Source of the DNA: an uncultured Lentisphaeraceae bacterium
Lineage (GTDB): Bacteria; Verrucomicrobiota; Kiritimatiellia; RFP12; DVOR01
Length of the DNA stretch: 35,017 bases
Direction: 5' to 3'
Assembly: GCA_949282555.1 (NCBI GenBank)
Contig: CASDPK010000025.1
Location: forward strand, 1 to 35,017
Shown piece by piece: positions 1 to 8,633 of this stretch. The notes beneath the pieces are model-generated. The model ran no database searches, was not told the DNA's origin, and saw only the letters and a list, made by a program, of their open reading frames with translations. The position numbers and the translations under genes are program-made. How positions within the stretch are numbered: the first letter of the stretch is position 1; the number at the start of each line of letters is the position of its first letter.

Positions 1-279
1 CGACGCCCCCGCCATCGCCGACGCCGTCCGCCGACACTGGGGCGTCGAAAACCAATGCCACTGGCTGTTGGACGTCGTTTTCCGCGAAGACGCCTGCCGC
101 GCCCGTTCGCGCAATGCCGCCCAAAACCTCTCCGTGCTTCGTGTCTGCCTCCTGAATCTGCTCCGCCACCACAAAACGCCCGCCGACAGTTTCCGCCGCA
201 TGATCATGCGTGCCGCCTTGGACCCCGACTACCTCGAACTCCTCTTGAATCTTCAGCAAAATTAGATGCGTTCGCCCTG
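1..279 (+). mobile_element. ISAs1-family insertion sequence, right end only
   Basis: Only the last part of the element is in the window. The transposase frame closes at 265, and the next bases, 266-279 (atgcgttcgccctg), look like the terminal inverted repeat of ISAs1/H-repeat elements, which from memory end in a sequence close to ATGCGnTTGCCCTG. The left end, the matching repeat and the target duplication lie outside the window, so the boundary at 279 is inferred from this resemblance alone. Confidence 0.6.
2..265 (+). CDS. ISAs1-family transposase, C-terminal fragment (cut by window edge)
   Basis: The frame is open from base 2 to a TAG at 263-265 and gives 87 residues of the conserved transposase C-terminus. 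It contains the HWGVEN...HW.LDVVFREDACR block, followed by NAAQNLSVLR and a leucine-rich tail, the hallmark of ISAs1/H-repeat (DDE_Tnp_ISAS1) transposases. The D in LDV and the E in REDA sit where the catalytic acidic residues of the family are expected. The N-terminal two thirds lie upstream of the window, so intactness cannot be judged; the visible part shows no frameshift or stop. Confidence 0.85.
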   Translation, partial: DAPAIADAVRRHWGVENQCHWLLDVVFREDACRARSRNAAQNLSVLRVCLLNLLRHHKTPADSFRRMIMRAALDPDYLELLLNLQQN

Positions 280-692
280 TTTCGTCGGGGTTCTCCGTCC
301 GTTATTGCGGACATGGATTGTTTCACGGGGGCCTTGAGGGGCTACGCCCCTTCGCACGCGCCACGCCTCTTCCGGCAGACACAAGCCCTTGATCCCAAAA
401 CCGCAACAGAGCCGCGTCGGAATCGCACGGCATGACGTCTGAGTCTGTGGGAGGTCGTGGGGTTCAAGGGCAAAGCCCACATGAAAGGGGCTCACAGGGA
501 TCGCCGAATGGGCCGGACAACGCGACATGCCATTGAGGGGCGCCCTTCAGCGCACACTTCAATGAGGCGTCCATTCCCAATTCTCGGCGTTTTCGGCTCA
601 CGTCCCATTCGCCGCATCGCGAACGTCAATCGCCCCTTAGGCCCGAAGAGAACCCGCGTTCCGGGAATCCGGAGCGCGGGTTCGGCATTGAT
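280..692. other. Gene-free stretch between the IS end and the giant LRR gene
   Basis: About 410 bases with no frame I can support: the open frames on either strand are short, have no recognisable protein motif and lack convincing ribosome binding sites. It contains a small perfect hairpin at 337-351 (aggggc/gcccct around tac) and, at its right edge, the strong hairpin that probably terminates the LRR gene. It may be decayed sequence flanking the insertion element. Confidence 0.5.
651..682 (-). terminator. Terminator hairpin after the giant LRR gene
   Basis: Bases 651-658 (aacccgcg) pair with 675-682 (cgcgggtt), and the inner tccgg/ccgga arms pair around a gaat loop with one T-G pair between the two blocks, giving a near-continuous 14-bp stem. 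It begins 11 nt after the TAA of the LRR gene on the minus strand. No strong T-run follows, so termination by this hairpin is likely but not textbook. Confidence 0.6.
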
Positions 693-3600
693 TTACCGAA
701 GAGGCGAAACCGACGCCTTGAAGAGGTAGGTGGAGTGTCCCTCCGGCGGGGCGAACGCCAGCGTGGCGGTGTCGCCGGCCACTTCTTCCCGCACGGTGAC
801 GGCGGGCGCGGCGCCCTCCGTGGCAGGCACAACGGCGAAGGCGATGCCCTCGGCGAAGGTCAGGGGCATCTCGGGAAGGCCGCTCTCGACCTTGACCGTG
901 ACGACGACCTCCGCCGCCTCCACGGAAACGCCGCAGACGTCGAAGGTATAGGGCAAGACCACCGTCGCCGTCCCGTCCTCAAGCGTGATCGCCACCGGTT
1001 TAAGACCGTTGAAGCAGTTCAGCGCATCCTCCACGGTCGTCGGCGCGAGGAGTTCCCGAACCACGGTGCCGTCGCTGTTCTGGCGGAAGACGTCGAACGT
1101 GCCGTCGGTGATGCCGGCCTTCAAGGCGGCGGCCTGAAGGCGTTCGAGCACGGCCATGTCGGTGTATCCGGCCGCGCCGTCGGGGACGTTGGGCATGGCC
1201 ACGGCCGCGAGCACGGCCAGTGTGAAGCCCTTCCATTTGCCGTCCGCGTCGGCCACCGCCTTCCACGCCGCTTCCTGCGCGGCCGGGTAATAGAGCGTGG
1301 CGCCTTCGGCCAGAGAATTCCCCGTGGGGAAGGCGTAGCTGTTCACCGAAGTGGGCACATCGCCCCGGATGGTGAGCGAGACCAGTTTCCTGCAGTTCCC
1401 GAAGGCGCTGGAGTTGATGGTGGTCACGCTGTCCGGCAACGTGACGGCCGCCAGCTCCGTGCACCCGTAGAAGGTACTGATCGGGATGACCGTGATCCCT
1501 TCCCCGAGCGTGGCCGAGGTCAGCGCCGTGCAATTCCGAAAGACATACGTCCCCATTGAGGTCACCGACCCGGGCACCGAGACGGACGTCAGGCCGGACG
1601 ACTGGAAGGCGGAGTTCCCAATCTTGGTCACGCCGGAGGGGATCGCGGCGGCCGTGAGCGCCGTGCAGTTCTGGAAGGCGTAGTTGCCGATTTCCGTCAG
1701 CGTCGCCGGCAGCGTCACCTTAGAGAGCGCCGTGCATCCGTAAAGGGCGTAATCGGGGAGCACCGTGACGCCATGGTCGAAGGCGGCGGACGTAAGCGCC
1801 GTGCAATTCTGGAAGACATACGTCCCCATTGAGGTCACCGACCCGGGCACCGAGACGGAGGTCAGGCCGGAATTCCTGAAGGCGTAGCCTCCGATCTTGG
1901 TCACGTTGGAAGGTATACCGGCGGCCGTGAGCGATGCGCAGTTCTGGAAGGCGTAGGTTCCGATTTCCGTCAGCGTCGCCGGCAGCGTCACCTCCGAGAG
2001 CGCCGCGCACCCGTCAAACGTGTAATTGGGGACCGCGTTGATGCCCTCGCCGAAGGCGGCCGAGGTCAGCGCCGCGCAATTCTGGAAGACATACGTCCCC
2101 AGCGAGGTCACCGAGCCGGGCACCGAGACGGACGTCAGGCCGGTGTTCTTGAAGGCGTAGTTTCCGATGGTGGTCACACCCTCGGGGATGATGATGGCCG
2201 AGAGCGCCGTGCAGTTCTGGAAGGCGTAGGTTCCGATTTCCGTCAGCGTCGCCGGCAGCGTCACTTCCGAGAGCGCTGTGCAGTCCTGGAACGCGCTGCT
2301 CCCGATTTTGGTTACGTCCTCGGGGATTGTGATGGCATCAAGCGCCGTGCAGTTCTGGAACGCGCTGCTCCCGATCTCCTTCAGGCCGGCCGGCAGCGTC
2401 ACCTCCGCGAGCGCCGTGCATCCGTAGAAAGTGCGGGTGTCGAGCTTCGTAAGCCCCGCGCCGACATCCACCGAAGTCAGCGACGTGCAGTTCTGGAAGG
2501 CATAGGTCCCCAGCGAGGTCACGGTGTCGGGCAGGACGGCGGCGATCAGACCGGACTTTTCAAACGCGTTGCTCCCGACCTTGGTCACGCCGGAGGGAAT
2601 GTCAATGGCCGTGAGCGCCGTGCATCCGTAGAAGGCGGAACTTCCGATCTCCTTCAGGCCGGCCGGCAGCGTCACCTCCGAGAGCGCCGTGCAGTCGCGG
2701 AAGGTGTAGTTGCCGATCGCGGCGATGCCTTCGCCGACGGTGGCCGAGGTCAGCGCTGCGCAGTCTTGGAAGACGAAGGTTCCCAGCGAGGTCACCGATC
2801 CGGGCACCGAGACGGACGTCAGGCCGGACTTTTGGAAGGCGTAGTTCCCGATTTTGGTCACGCCGGAGGGGATGTCGAAGGATGTGAGCGCCGTGCAGTT
2901 CCGGAAGGCGGAGTCGCCGATGGTGGTGACGGAGTCCGGCAGACGGATGGTGGTCAGCGCCGTGCAGCCGTCGAACATCGCATTCGGCACGGCGGTGGGC
3001 GAGCCGCCGAGCGTCACCGTCGTGAGGTTGTCGCACCCCGCGAAGGCGCTCGCGTTGAACTTCCCGACGGTGGCCGGGATGGTGACTTCCGTCAGGCCGT
3101 CGCAATCCTGAAAGACATTCGCCGCCAGCTCCGTGACGCCCTCCGGGATGCTGATCTCCGTAAGGGCCGCGCACCCTTTGAAGGCCTGTCCGCCGATGGA
3201 GACGACCGTCTCGGGAATCGCGAAGCGGAGCGATGGGCAACCGCTGAAAGCCTGATAGCCGATCTTGGTCAACACTCCCTCCAGCGTGACGGTCTCCAGC
3301 GCGGTGCAGTTCATGAAGGCAGCCTGGGGAATCTCCGTGACCCCCGCGGGCAGGGTGATGGCCGTGAGAGCCGTACACCCGTAAAAGGTCCCCGTGTCGA
3401 GGGCGACGGTGTCCGGGCTCAGCGTCACCGAGGTGAGCCGTTTGCACCCGGAGAACCCGTAATAGGACAGCTTCGTCAGTCCGTCCGGCAGGGTCACGGA
3501 GGTCAGGCCGCTGTCGCTGAAGGCCGACGCCCCCAGCGCCGTCAGCGTGTCGGGCAGGTTAATGCTTTCCAGCGCCGTGCAACCGCTGAAGGCGTTCGTG

Positions 3601-6600
3601 CCGATCTTCGTCACGGCCGAACCCAGCGTGACCGTGTCCAGCGCGGCACACCTATAGAAGAGCGACTCGGGAATCTCGGTGATGACATCCGGCAAGGTAA
3701 CCTTCGTCACGGCCTTGCAGCCGTAAAAGGCCTTTTCGCCGAGGGTGGTCACCGTCTCCGGGATGACGATGCCATCGGCATCCGCCGCCGGCAGCGTGGT
3801 CAGCTTGGTGCATCCATAGAAGGCGGAGGCCCCGATGGACGTGACCTGCTCCCCGAAGGTCACGGCGGTGAGGCCGTCACAGTTGTTGAAGCAGTTGTCC
3901 GGGATGGCCGTGACCAATTCCGGGATGGCCATCTCCGTCAAAGCGTCGCAGTTCTGGAAGGCATAGTCGCCGATGACGGTCACGCTTTCGGGGATGGTCA
4001 GCGCGGAGAGCGTCGTGCAGCCGCTGAAGGCGCTTGCCCCGATCGACTCCGGCGCAAAGCCCGGCTCATAGGTCACCGCCGCCAGCTTGCCGCATCCGCT
4101 CAGGAGGCTGTCGGCGATGGCCGTCACCCCGGGCTGGAAGGCGAAGCCCGTGAGCGCACTGCAACTGGAAAAGGCTCCCTTGCCCATCGTTTCCAGCCGG
4201 CTCTCCGGCTCAAAGGTCACCGTCGCAAGCTTGGAACAGCTCTGGAAGGCATAGTCGCCGATGGTCACGACACCGGCCGGGATGGTGACCTCCGTAAGCT
4301 TGTTGCAATAATAGAAGGCCCTGTTGGCGATGGTCTTCAGGGTCGAAGGCAACGTCAGCGTCGTCAGATTGTATTCCGAGGCGAACGCGCTGGGGCCGAT
4401 CATGGTGATGCCCTCGGGGATGCTGAGCGTGGTCAGCTTGGGCGATGACGAAACCCGGCTCAGAATAACCGTCTTGTCTGCCGAGGTGTAGATGTAGTCA
4501 TCGTCTTTTGGGAGCGCGTTGCAGTTCTGGAAGGCGTAGTCGCCGATGGAGACCAGCGAGGTCGGCAGCGTCAGATTGTTCAGCGCCGTGCACCCCGAAA
4601 AGGCATAGGTGCCAATCGTGCGGAGATCGCCCAAGATCGAGACGGTCTTAAGACCGGTGCAGTCACGGAAGGCGTAGTTGCCGATGGCGCGGATGTCGCG
4701 GTCGAGCGTGACGGATTCCAGGCTCGAGCAGTCTTGGAAGGCAGAGTTGCCGATGGCCCCCTCAAGGGACGCATCGCCGATTGTTGGCACCGAAGTCAGC
4801 GCCGTACACCCCATAAAGGCCGAGTCGCCGACGGCGCCGACGGTGCCCGTGACGGTCAGCGTCGTGAACTTGCTAAGGTCATAGAAGGTTCCGGCCGCGA
4901 TGGTCCCCCAATTGCCCTTCACCGTCATCGTCTCCAGGCTGTCGCAATCCGAGAGCGCAAAATTCGCCGACGTGCCGATATCGCCGTTCACCGTGAAGGA
5001 AGTCAGGCCTGCGAGGCCGCCCCACACCCGTGGAAGCTCCGGCACGCCGCACGTATAGACGACCTCCGTGACGCCGGAGCACCCGGAGAAGGGCGAGCGC
5101 AACTCCGGCACGGAATTAAGCGTAATCTTGGTCAGCCCCTTGCACCCGTTAAAGGCGGAGTAGTCGACCTTCTCCACCGTGGCGGGCAGGTTCAGCTCAC
5201 CTGTAAGGCCGGTGTTGTAGAAGGCGGAACTTCCGACGATTCTGATATTGGCCGGCCAGGGGAAGGCGGTCATGGCCGCGCATCCGGAAAAAGCGGCGCC
5301 TGGGATCTCCGTCGTGGCCGGATTAAGCGTGACACCGGTGAGCTTGGCGCATCCGCCGAAGACGGACGTCGCCAACGTCACCACCGGCTCACCGCCGGAA
5401 GCGGTCTTCAGTCCCGTCAGCTCGGCACATCCGCTGAAGGCCCCAGCGCCAAGCGTGACGGTCTCGGCCAGCGTCACGTCCGTCAGGGCCGTAGCCCAAC
5501 CGCCGCCGGTCTTGGGCAGCATCGCGAAGGCGCTCTCTCCCACCGTCGCCGCCATCGGGGCGTCGACCGAGACGAGCGACGCGCATCCCTTAAAAGCTGA
5601 GGGCCCGATGACCGTCGCCGCACGGGCGTCGACCGCTTTTATGTTCGAGCAATACGCCAGAGCGCCCTGCGGCACCTCGCTCAGAAGGCTCAGGTCCGGA
5701 GCCTCCGTCAGCGCCTGACAATTGTAAAAAGCTCTTGCGCCAAGGTTCGCCGGCTTGCATCCGGCAAGGGTCTTCAGTGAGGAGCATCCGCGGAAGGCAT
5801 CCTCTCCGATAGTGCCGACCGCCCCGCCGAAGGTCACCGAGGTGAGATGCTCCTTTAAAGGGGACCATCCGTACACGTTGGATTCCTGGCTGGTAGTGGC
5901 GTCGAAGGCGCCTGCCTCAATTGTGCCGACGTTCCCTTCAAAGGTGATCGAAAGAATGCCTTCCCCCGTCAGACTGCGAGGGGTCCCCCAGAGGACATTG
6001 CTGCGGATGGTACCGACTTTTCCTTTGAAAGTCAGCACCTGCAGATACGGAAGCTCATAGAAGGCCTTCGATTCCACCACGCCCACATTGCCGCCGAAGG
6101 TGATGGTGTGCACCTTGGCAGTCGGACTTATGAAGGCGGCGCTCCCAACGCTGTAGATTGGCCCCGTGGTCGTGATGGTTCTCGGGCTATCACTGATGTC
6201 AAGCCCACTGAGGATGTAGCGAACGCTCTCCGGAAAGACAAGATCCGACACCCGGACATTATAGTGCGTGTAGCCGGTGGTCTCGTCATGATATTCACCG
6301 ACGCCGACAACCACGCGGGGACCGTTCGCGACGGCAGTCTCATACATGATGCATGTCTCGGGATCCACAGGCAGGCACTCGCACTCGGAAAAAGGGTTTC
6401 CCGCGAGCGTCAGATTCGGGTCATCGCGCAGCCCCGGCTCGCCGCCCATCTTCACCTCTGTTATAAACGTCCAGCCGAACGCCCGATCCCCGAGGTGCAT
6501 CAGCGTGTCGGGCAAATTGAGCTCCCCGCCGATGCCGGTACTGTAAAAGGCCCCGTCCCGAATCTCCTCAAGTCCCTCGGCGAAGGTCACGCTCCCCAGA

Positions 6601-8096
6601 TTGTTGCAAGAGTAAAAAGCGGAAGCCCCGATGGAGGTTACCCACGACGGGAAGGCAACAGAGCTCAGAGACGCGTTTCTATAAGAGGCGTAATCGGCCA
6701 CGCGCCAGACGGTCTCCGGGAAATCTTCCGCGGCAATCGTGGTCTTTCCCGCGTCAATCCCGAGCACGGTCGTCCGCGCCGCATCAAGCCAGAGCCCGTT
6801 CTCCGACGCCAGATTCGTGCACCCGCGAAAGACATAATACCCGAAGTCTCTGACGCTCGCCGGAAGGGTGATGGACGTCAACGCCGTATGTCCATCGAAG
6901 GCATAAGGTGCAATGGCCGTCACCGTCTCGGGCACCGTAAAGCTTGCCACATTGGGCCCGATGAAGAGCACCGTCTTGTCCTTGTCGTAGAGTGTGCCCA
7001 ACGCATCCGAGGAAAAACTCTTGCACGCTTCCGCCACCTCAAACCGCACGTTCGGGGAATACGCGAAGGTCGAATCCATCATGAAACTCCCGAACGTCGC
7101 CGGCAGGCGCACCCACGCCAGCGCGGGGCAATTCGCAAAGGCACCCTCCGGCAACGTCGTCACCTGCGTTCCCGAAAGATCGATCTCCTCCAGCGACGTA
7201 CACCCGTAGAAAGCAAACGTGCCGATGGATTTCAGCGTGTCGGGCACGGTCACCTCGCGCAGGTTCGTCATTCCCCGGCAGATGCCGCCGGAAATATCGG
7301 TAATCCCATCCGGGATTTCCAGTCGTTCGGGGTTCCCCGGCACATAACAGAGTCCCGTCGCGGAGCGCAACAATCCGTTTTCGACAGAGAATCTCGTCAC
7401 TCCGGCATCGAGCGTGAAGGCAATGTTCGGACTGAGGCCGAAGGCCCCGTCCTTGATCTCCCTCAGCGTCGCCGGCAGCGACACCGACGTCAGCTTCGGA
7501 CAGTCGAGAAAAAACGAATCGCTCAGCGTCTGCAGCCGTTTCAGCGTCACCGTCTCCAATTCCGGACACGCGACGAACATACCGTCATCGACATCCCCGC
7601 CATAGAGCTCATCGCCCTCCTCAAAGACAGCCGTCTTCAGGTCGGGGCACTTCGCGAAGACCTCTGCGCCCAGCGTCTTCACCGTGCCCGGAATCGTGAC
7701 GGTCTCCAGCCCCGACCCTCTGAAGGCCTGGAACCCCAGCTCCGTCACCGAAGGCGGGATCGTGATCTGGGTCAGGCTTGTGCACCCCCTGAAAGCATAC
7801 CCCCCGATCTTCTCGATCGCGCACCCCTCCTCCCAGCGGACCTCCGTCAGTTCGGTGCATCCGTAGAAGACGCCGCTCATAAATCCGGTTTCAAGCTCAG
7901 TGACCGGCACCCCGCCCAGCGTTGCCGGCACGGTCACCGTGCCCTGCACCCCGCTGGCCTCCTCAATCACCGCATACGACGCCCCTCCCCTGGAGCGGAC
8001 GCTGTACGTCCACGTGACCCCGTCAATGGTTACCTGATCGGCAAACCCCGGCGCCGCCGCACACAGCGCCCAAATCCAAAAGACAAACCTCTTCAT
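693..8096 (-). CDS. Giant secreted BspA-like leucine-rich-repeat (LRR_5) protein, 2467 aa
   Basis: The chosen start, ATG at 8096, gives a clear signal peptide (MKRFVFWIWALCAAAPGFA) and is preceded by GGAG at 7 nt; the frame stays open 24 codons further upstream without a signal peptide. After about 30 residues the protein is almost wholly built of LRR_5/BspA repeats of about 23 residues, with the pattern LTSVTIPxxVTxIGxxAFxxC (I estimate 80-100 copies). The last 200 or so residues are not repeats and form a separate domain ending FKASVSPLR. I see no LPXTG, PEP-CTERM, autotransporter barrel or membrane anchor, so export through Sec is predicted but the surface attachment is unknown. BspA-type proteins in oral and gut bacteria bind fibronectin, fibrinogen or other cells; an adhesive role here is inferred. 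It stands alone, next to a transposon end, with its own promoter and leader. Confidence 0.95.
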   Translation of the reverse strand: MKRFVFWIWALCAAAPGFADQVTIDGVTWTYSVRSRGGASYAVIEEASGVQGTVTVPATLGGVPVTELETGFMSGVFYGCTELTEVRWEEGCAIEKIGGYAFRGCTSLTQITIPPSVTELGFQAFRGSGLETVTIPGTVKTLGAEVFAKCPDLKTAVFEEGDELYGGDVDDGMFVACPELETVTLKRLQTLSDSFFLDCPKLTSVSLPATLREIKDGAFGLSPNIAFTLDAGVTRFSVENGLLRSATGLCYVPGNPERLEIPDGITDISGGICRGMTNLREVTVPDTLKSIGTFAFYGCTSLEEIDLSGTQVTTLPEGAFANCPALAWVRLPATFGSFMMDSTFAYSPNVRFEVAEACKSFSSDALGTLYDKDKTVLFIGPNVASFTVPETVTAIAPYAFDGHTALTSITLPASVRDFGYYVFRGCTNLASENGLWLDAARTTVLGIDAGKTTIAAEDFPETVWRVADYASYRNASLSSVAFPSWVTSIGASAFYSCNNLGSVTFAEGLEEIRDGAFYSTGIGGELNLPDTLMHLGDRAFGWTFITEVKMGGEPGLRDDPNLTLAGNPFSECECLPVDPETCIMYETAVANGPRVVVGVGEYHDETTGYTHYNVRVSDLVFPESVRYILSGLDISDSPRTITTTGPIYSVGSAAFISPTAKVHTITFGGNVGVVESKAFYELPYLQVLTFKGKVGTIRSNVLWGTPRSLTGEGILSITFEGNVGTIEAGAFDATTSQESNVYGWSPLKEHLTSVTFGGAVGTIGEDAFRGCSSLKTLAGCKPANLGARAFYNCQALTEAPDLSLLSEVPQGALAYCSNIKAVDARAATVIGPSAFKGCASLVSVDAPMAATVGESAFAMLPKTGGGWATALTDVTLAETVTLGAGAFSGCAELTGLKTASGGEPVVTLATSVFGGCAKLTGVTLNPATTEIPGAAFSGCAAMTAFPWPANIRIVGSSAFYNTGLTGELNLPATVEKVDYSAFNGCKGLTKITLNSVPELRSPFSGCSGVTEVVYTCGVPELPRVWGGLAGLTSFTVNGDIGTSANFALSDCDSLETMTVKGNWGTIAAGTFYDLSKFTTLTVTGTVGAVGDSAFMGCTALTSVPTIGDASLEGAIGNSAFQDCSSLESVTLDRDIRAIGNYAFRDCTGLKTVSILGDLRTIGTYAFSGCTALNNLTLPTSLVSIGDYAFQNCNALPKDDDYIYTSADKTVILSRVSSSPKLTTLSIPEGITMIGPSAFASEYNLTTLTLPSTLKTIANRAFYYCNKLTEVTIPAGVVTIGDYAFQSCSKLATVTFEPESRLETMGKGAFSSCSALTGFAFQPGVTAIADSLLSGCGKLAAVTYEPGFAPESIGASAFSGCTTLSALTIPESVTVIGDYAFQNCDALTEMAIPELVTAIPDNCFNNCDGLTAVTFGEQVTSIGASAFYGCTKLTTLPAADADGIVIPETVTTLGEKAFYGCKAVTKVTLPDVITEIPESLFYRCAALDTVTLGSAVTKIGTNAFSGCTALESINLPDTLTALGASAFSDSGLTSVTLPDGLTKLSYYGFSGCKRLTSVTLSPDTVALDTGTFYGCTALTAITLPAGVTEIPQAAFMNCTALETVTLEGVLTKIGYQAFSGCPSLRFAIPETVVSIGGQAFKGCAALTEISIPEGVTELAANVFQDCDGLTEVTIPATVGKFNASAFAGCDNLTTVTLGGSPTAVPNAMFDGCTALTTIRLPDSVTTIGDSAFRNCTALTSFDIPSGVTKIGNYAFQKSGLTSVSVPGSVTSLGTFVFQDCAALTSATVGEGIAAIGNYTFRDCTALSEVTLPAGLKEIGSSAFYGCTALTAIDIPSGVTKVGSNAFEKSGLIAAVLPDTVTSLGTYAFQNCTSLTSVDVGAGLTKLDTRTFYGCTALAEVTLPAGLKEIGSSAFQNCTALDAITIPEDVTKIGSSAFQDCTALSEVTLPATLTEIGTYAFQNCTALSAIIIPEGVTTIGNYAFKNTGLTSVSVPGSVTSLGTYVFQNCAALTSAAFGEGINAVPNYTFDGCAALSEVTLPATLTEIGTYAFQNCASLTAAGIPSNVTKIGGYAFRNSGLTSVSVPGSVTSMGTYVFQNCTALTSAAFDHGVTVLPDYALYGCTALSKVTLPATLTEIGNYAFQNCTALTAAAIPSGVTKIGNSAFQSSGLTSVSVPGSVTSMGTYVFRNCTALTSATLGEGITVIPISTFYGCTELAAVTLPDSVTTINSSAFGNCRKLVSLTIRGDVPTSVNSYAFPTGNSLAEGATLYYPAAQEAAWKAVADADGKWKGFTLAVLAAVAMPNVPDGAAGYTDMAVLERLQAAALKAGITDGTFDVFRQNSDGTVVRELLAPTTVEDALNCFNGLKPVAITLEDGTATVVLPYTFDVCGVSVEAAEVVVTVKVESGLPEMPLTFAEGIAFAVVPATEGAAPAVTVREEVAGDTATLAFAPPEGHSTYLFKASVSPLR
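1558..2376 (-). repeat. 273-bp (91-residue) tandem super-repeats inside the LRR gene
   Basis: The same 29-base signature, starting gaggtcaccga, recurs at 1558, 1831 and 2104, exactly 273 bases apart, and again at 2515 and 2788 (also 273 apart). The interval 2104-2515 is 411, that is 273 plus 138, which equals two extra 23-residue repeats. Each unit codes for four LRRs. Units 1558-1830 and 1831-2103 are closely similar along their whole length, which implies recent duplication. Confidence 0.85.
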
Positions 8097-8118
8097 GACC
8101 GTTCTCCAATCCCTGTTT

Positions 8119-8379
8119 TCACACCAACGACGAAACGGAGAGACAACAACCAGTGAGGCTCCCCCCAAAGTCCTTCAGAGGACCCACAACCGCGCTTGGA
8201 AACGCAACGCGAGAAAACACACCCAAGGAGCACCCCTTGGGCGCGCCTCCGCGACACATTTCGCCCAGGCTTGGAAAGGCCATGGTTCCCTCTGAAACGA
8301 ACGTACGCGCAAACGCATCAGCTCCGGCCCCGAAAAGCATGCCCAACGCCAACCGACGAAGCGCACGCTCCCGCGCCAT
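8119..8379 (-). CDS. Possible leaderless leader ORF, 86 aa, upstream of the LRR gene
   Basis: An ATG at 8379 lies 8 nt beyond the -10 box of the promoter at 8388-8417, so the predicted transcript would begin within a few bases of it. The frame runs to a TGA at 8119-8121, 22 nt before the LRR start codon. The product begins with positive residues and a hydrophobic stretch (MARERALRRLALGMLFGAG then ADAFA), which resembles a weak signal peptide; the rest has no recognised domain. It could be a regulatory upstream ORF, a small exported protein, or a chance open frame in GC-rich sequence. There is no Shine-Dalgarno, as expected for a leaderless message. Confidence 0.25.
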   Translation of the reverse strand: MARERALRRLALGMLFGAGADAFARTFVSEGTMAFPSLGEMCRGGAPKGCSLGVFSRVAFPSAVVGPLKDFGGSLTGCCLSVSSLV

Positions 8380-8387
8380 CTGCCCCG

Positions 8388-8417
8388 ATACTACAAGACT
8401 TGTTCCCTCCCTGTCAA
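8388..8417 (-). promoter_or_regulatory. Sigma70-type promoter of the LRR gene
   Basis: On the minus strand a perfect -35 TTGACA (8412-8417) is separated by 18 nt from a -10 TAGTAT (8388-8393). Transcription would start near 8381, leaving a leader of about 285 nt before the ATG at 8096. Confidence 0.75.
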
Positions 8418-8442
8418 GCAAAAAACAGACGGCATTGTGCGT

Positions 8443-8490
8443 GAATCGTCCACTAGGGTGTTGCACTTGTGGGAACGAAACAAAGAAGGA
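8443..8490 (-). promoter_or_regulatory. 48-nt upstream element, copy 1
   Basis: This sequence matches 34920-34969 at 38 of 48 positions with one 2-nt gap, including an identical 11-nt block (gaatcgtccac), cacttgt and cgaaac. It ends 25 nt upstream of the -35 box of the LRR promoter; the second copy ends 26 nt upstream of the -35 box of the small basic protein promoter. The constant placement suggests a regulatory site, but function is inferred. Confidence 0.5.
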
Positions 8491-8532
8491 TGCAACGAGC
8501 CAACATTAGAGGACGCCGTACCAAGAAACGAG

Positions 8533-8565
8533 AGGCTCCGTATCCCGAGGTGGGATACGGAGCCT
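8533..8565 (-). terminator. Terminator of the DUF5107 gene
   Basis: A perfect 14-bp stem, 8533-8546 (aggctccgtatccc) with 8552-8565, encloses a 5-nt loop. On the minus strand it lies about 70 nt after the stop codon of the DUF5107 gene and is followed by a moderately T-rich stretch (CTCTCGTTTCTTGG). The same stem arms recur in the terminator at 25141. Confidence 0.7.
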
Positions 8566-8633
8566 TTCGGGGTGAGATGCACTAGGGCGCGATTGAGACC
8601 CGCGCGCGTCACCGCGCCGGGTTCGCCCCACCC

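Larger units (their letters stand above)
8097..8633. other. Intergenic region: LRR-gene leader and promoter, shared upstream element, terminator
   Basis: This 537-base gap holds, read on the minus strand, the terminator of the DUF5107 gene (8533-8565), a 48-nt element also found at 34920 (8443-8490), a strong promoter (8388-8417) and an unusually long leader of about 285 nt for the LRR gene. The leader contains a 7-bp hairpin (8222-8228 with 8235-8241, cccaagg/ccttggg, six-base loop) and a possible small ORF. No tRNA or known riboswitch pattern was recognised. Confidence 0.6.

Noticed and set aside
262..528. Minus-strand frame of 88 codons beside the IS end
   Set aside because: Low complexity, no ribosome binding site or recognised domain, and it runs through the IS terminus.
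1500..3000. Regularly spaced repeats as a possible CRISPR array
   Set aside because: The repeats are in frame with an LRR protein and of protein-repeat period (69 and 273 bp); there are no constant direct repeats separated by unique spacers and no cas genes.
6108..8156. Long open frame on the plus strand opposite the LRR gene (similar ones at 2766-4448 and elsewhere)
   Set aside because: It is an antisense shadow of a GC-rich repetitive gene: Arg/His/Gly-rich, no domains and no ribosome binding site. The same holds for plus-strand frames opposite the DUF5107 gene and minus-strand frames opposite GH89.
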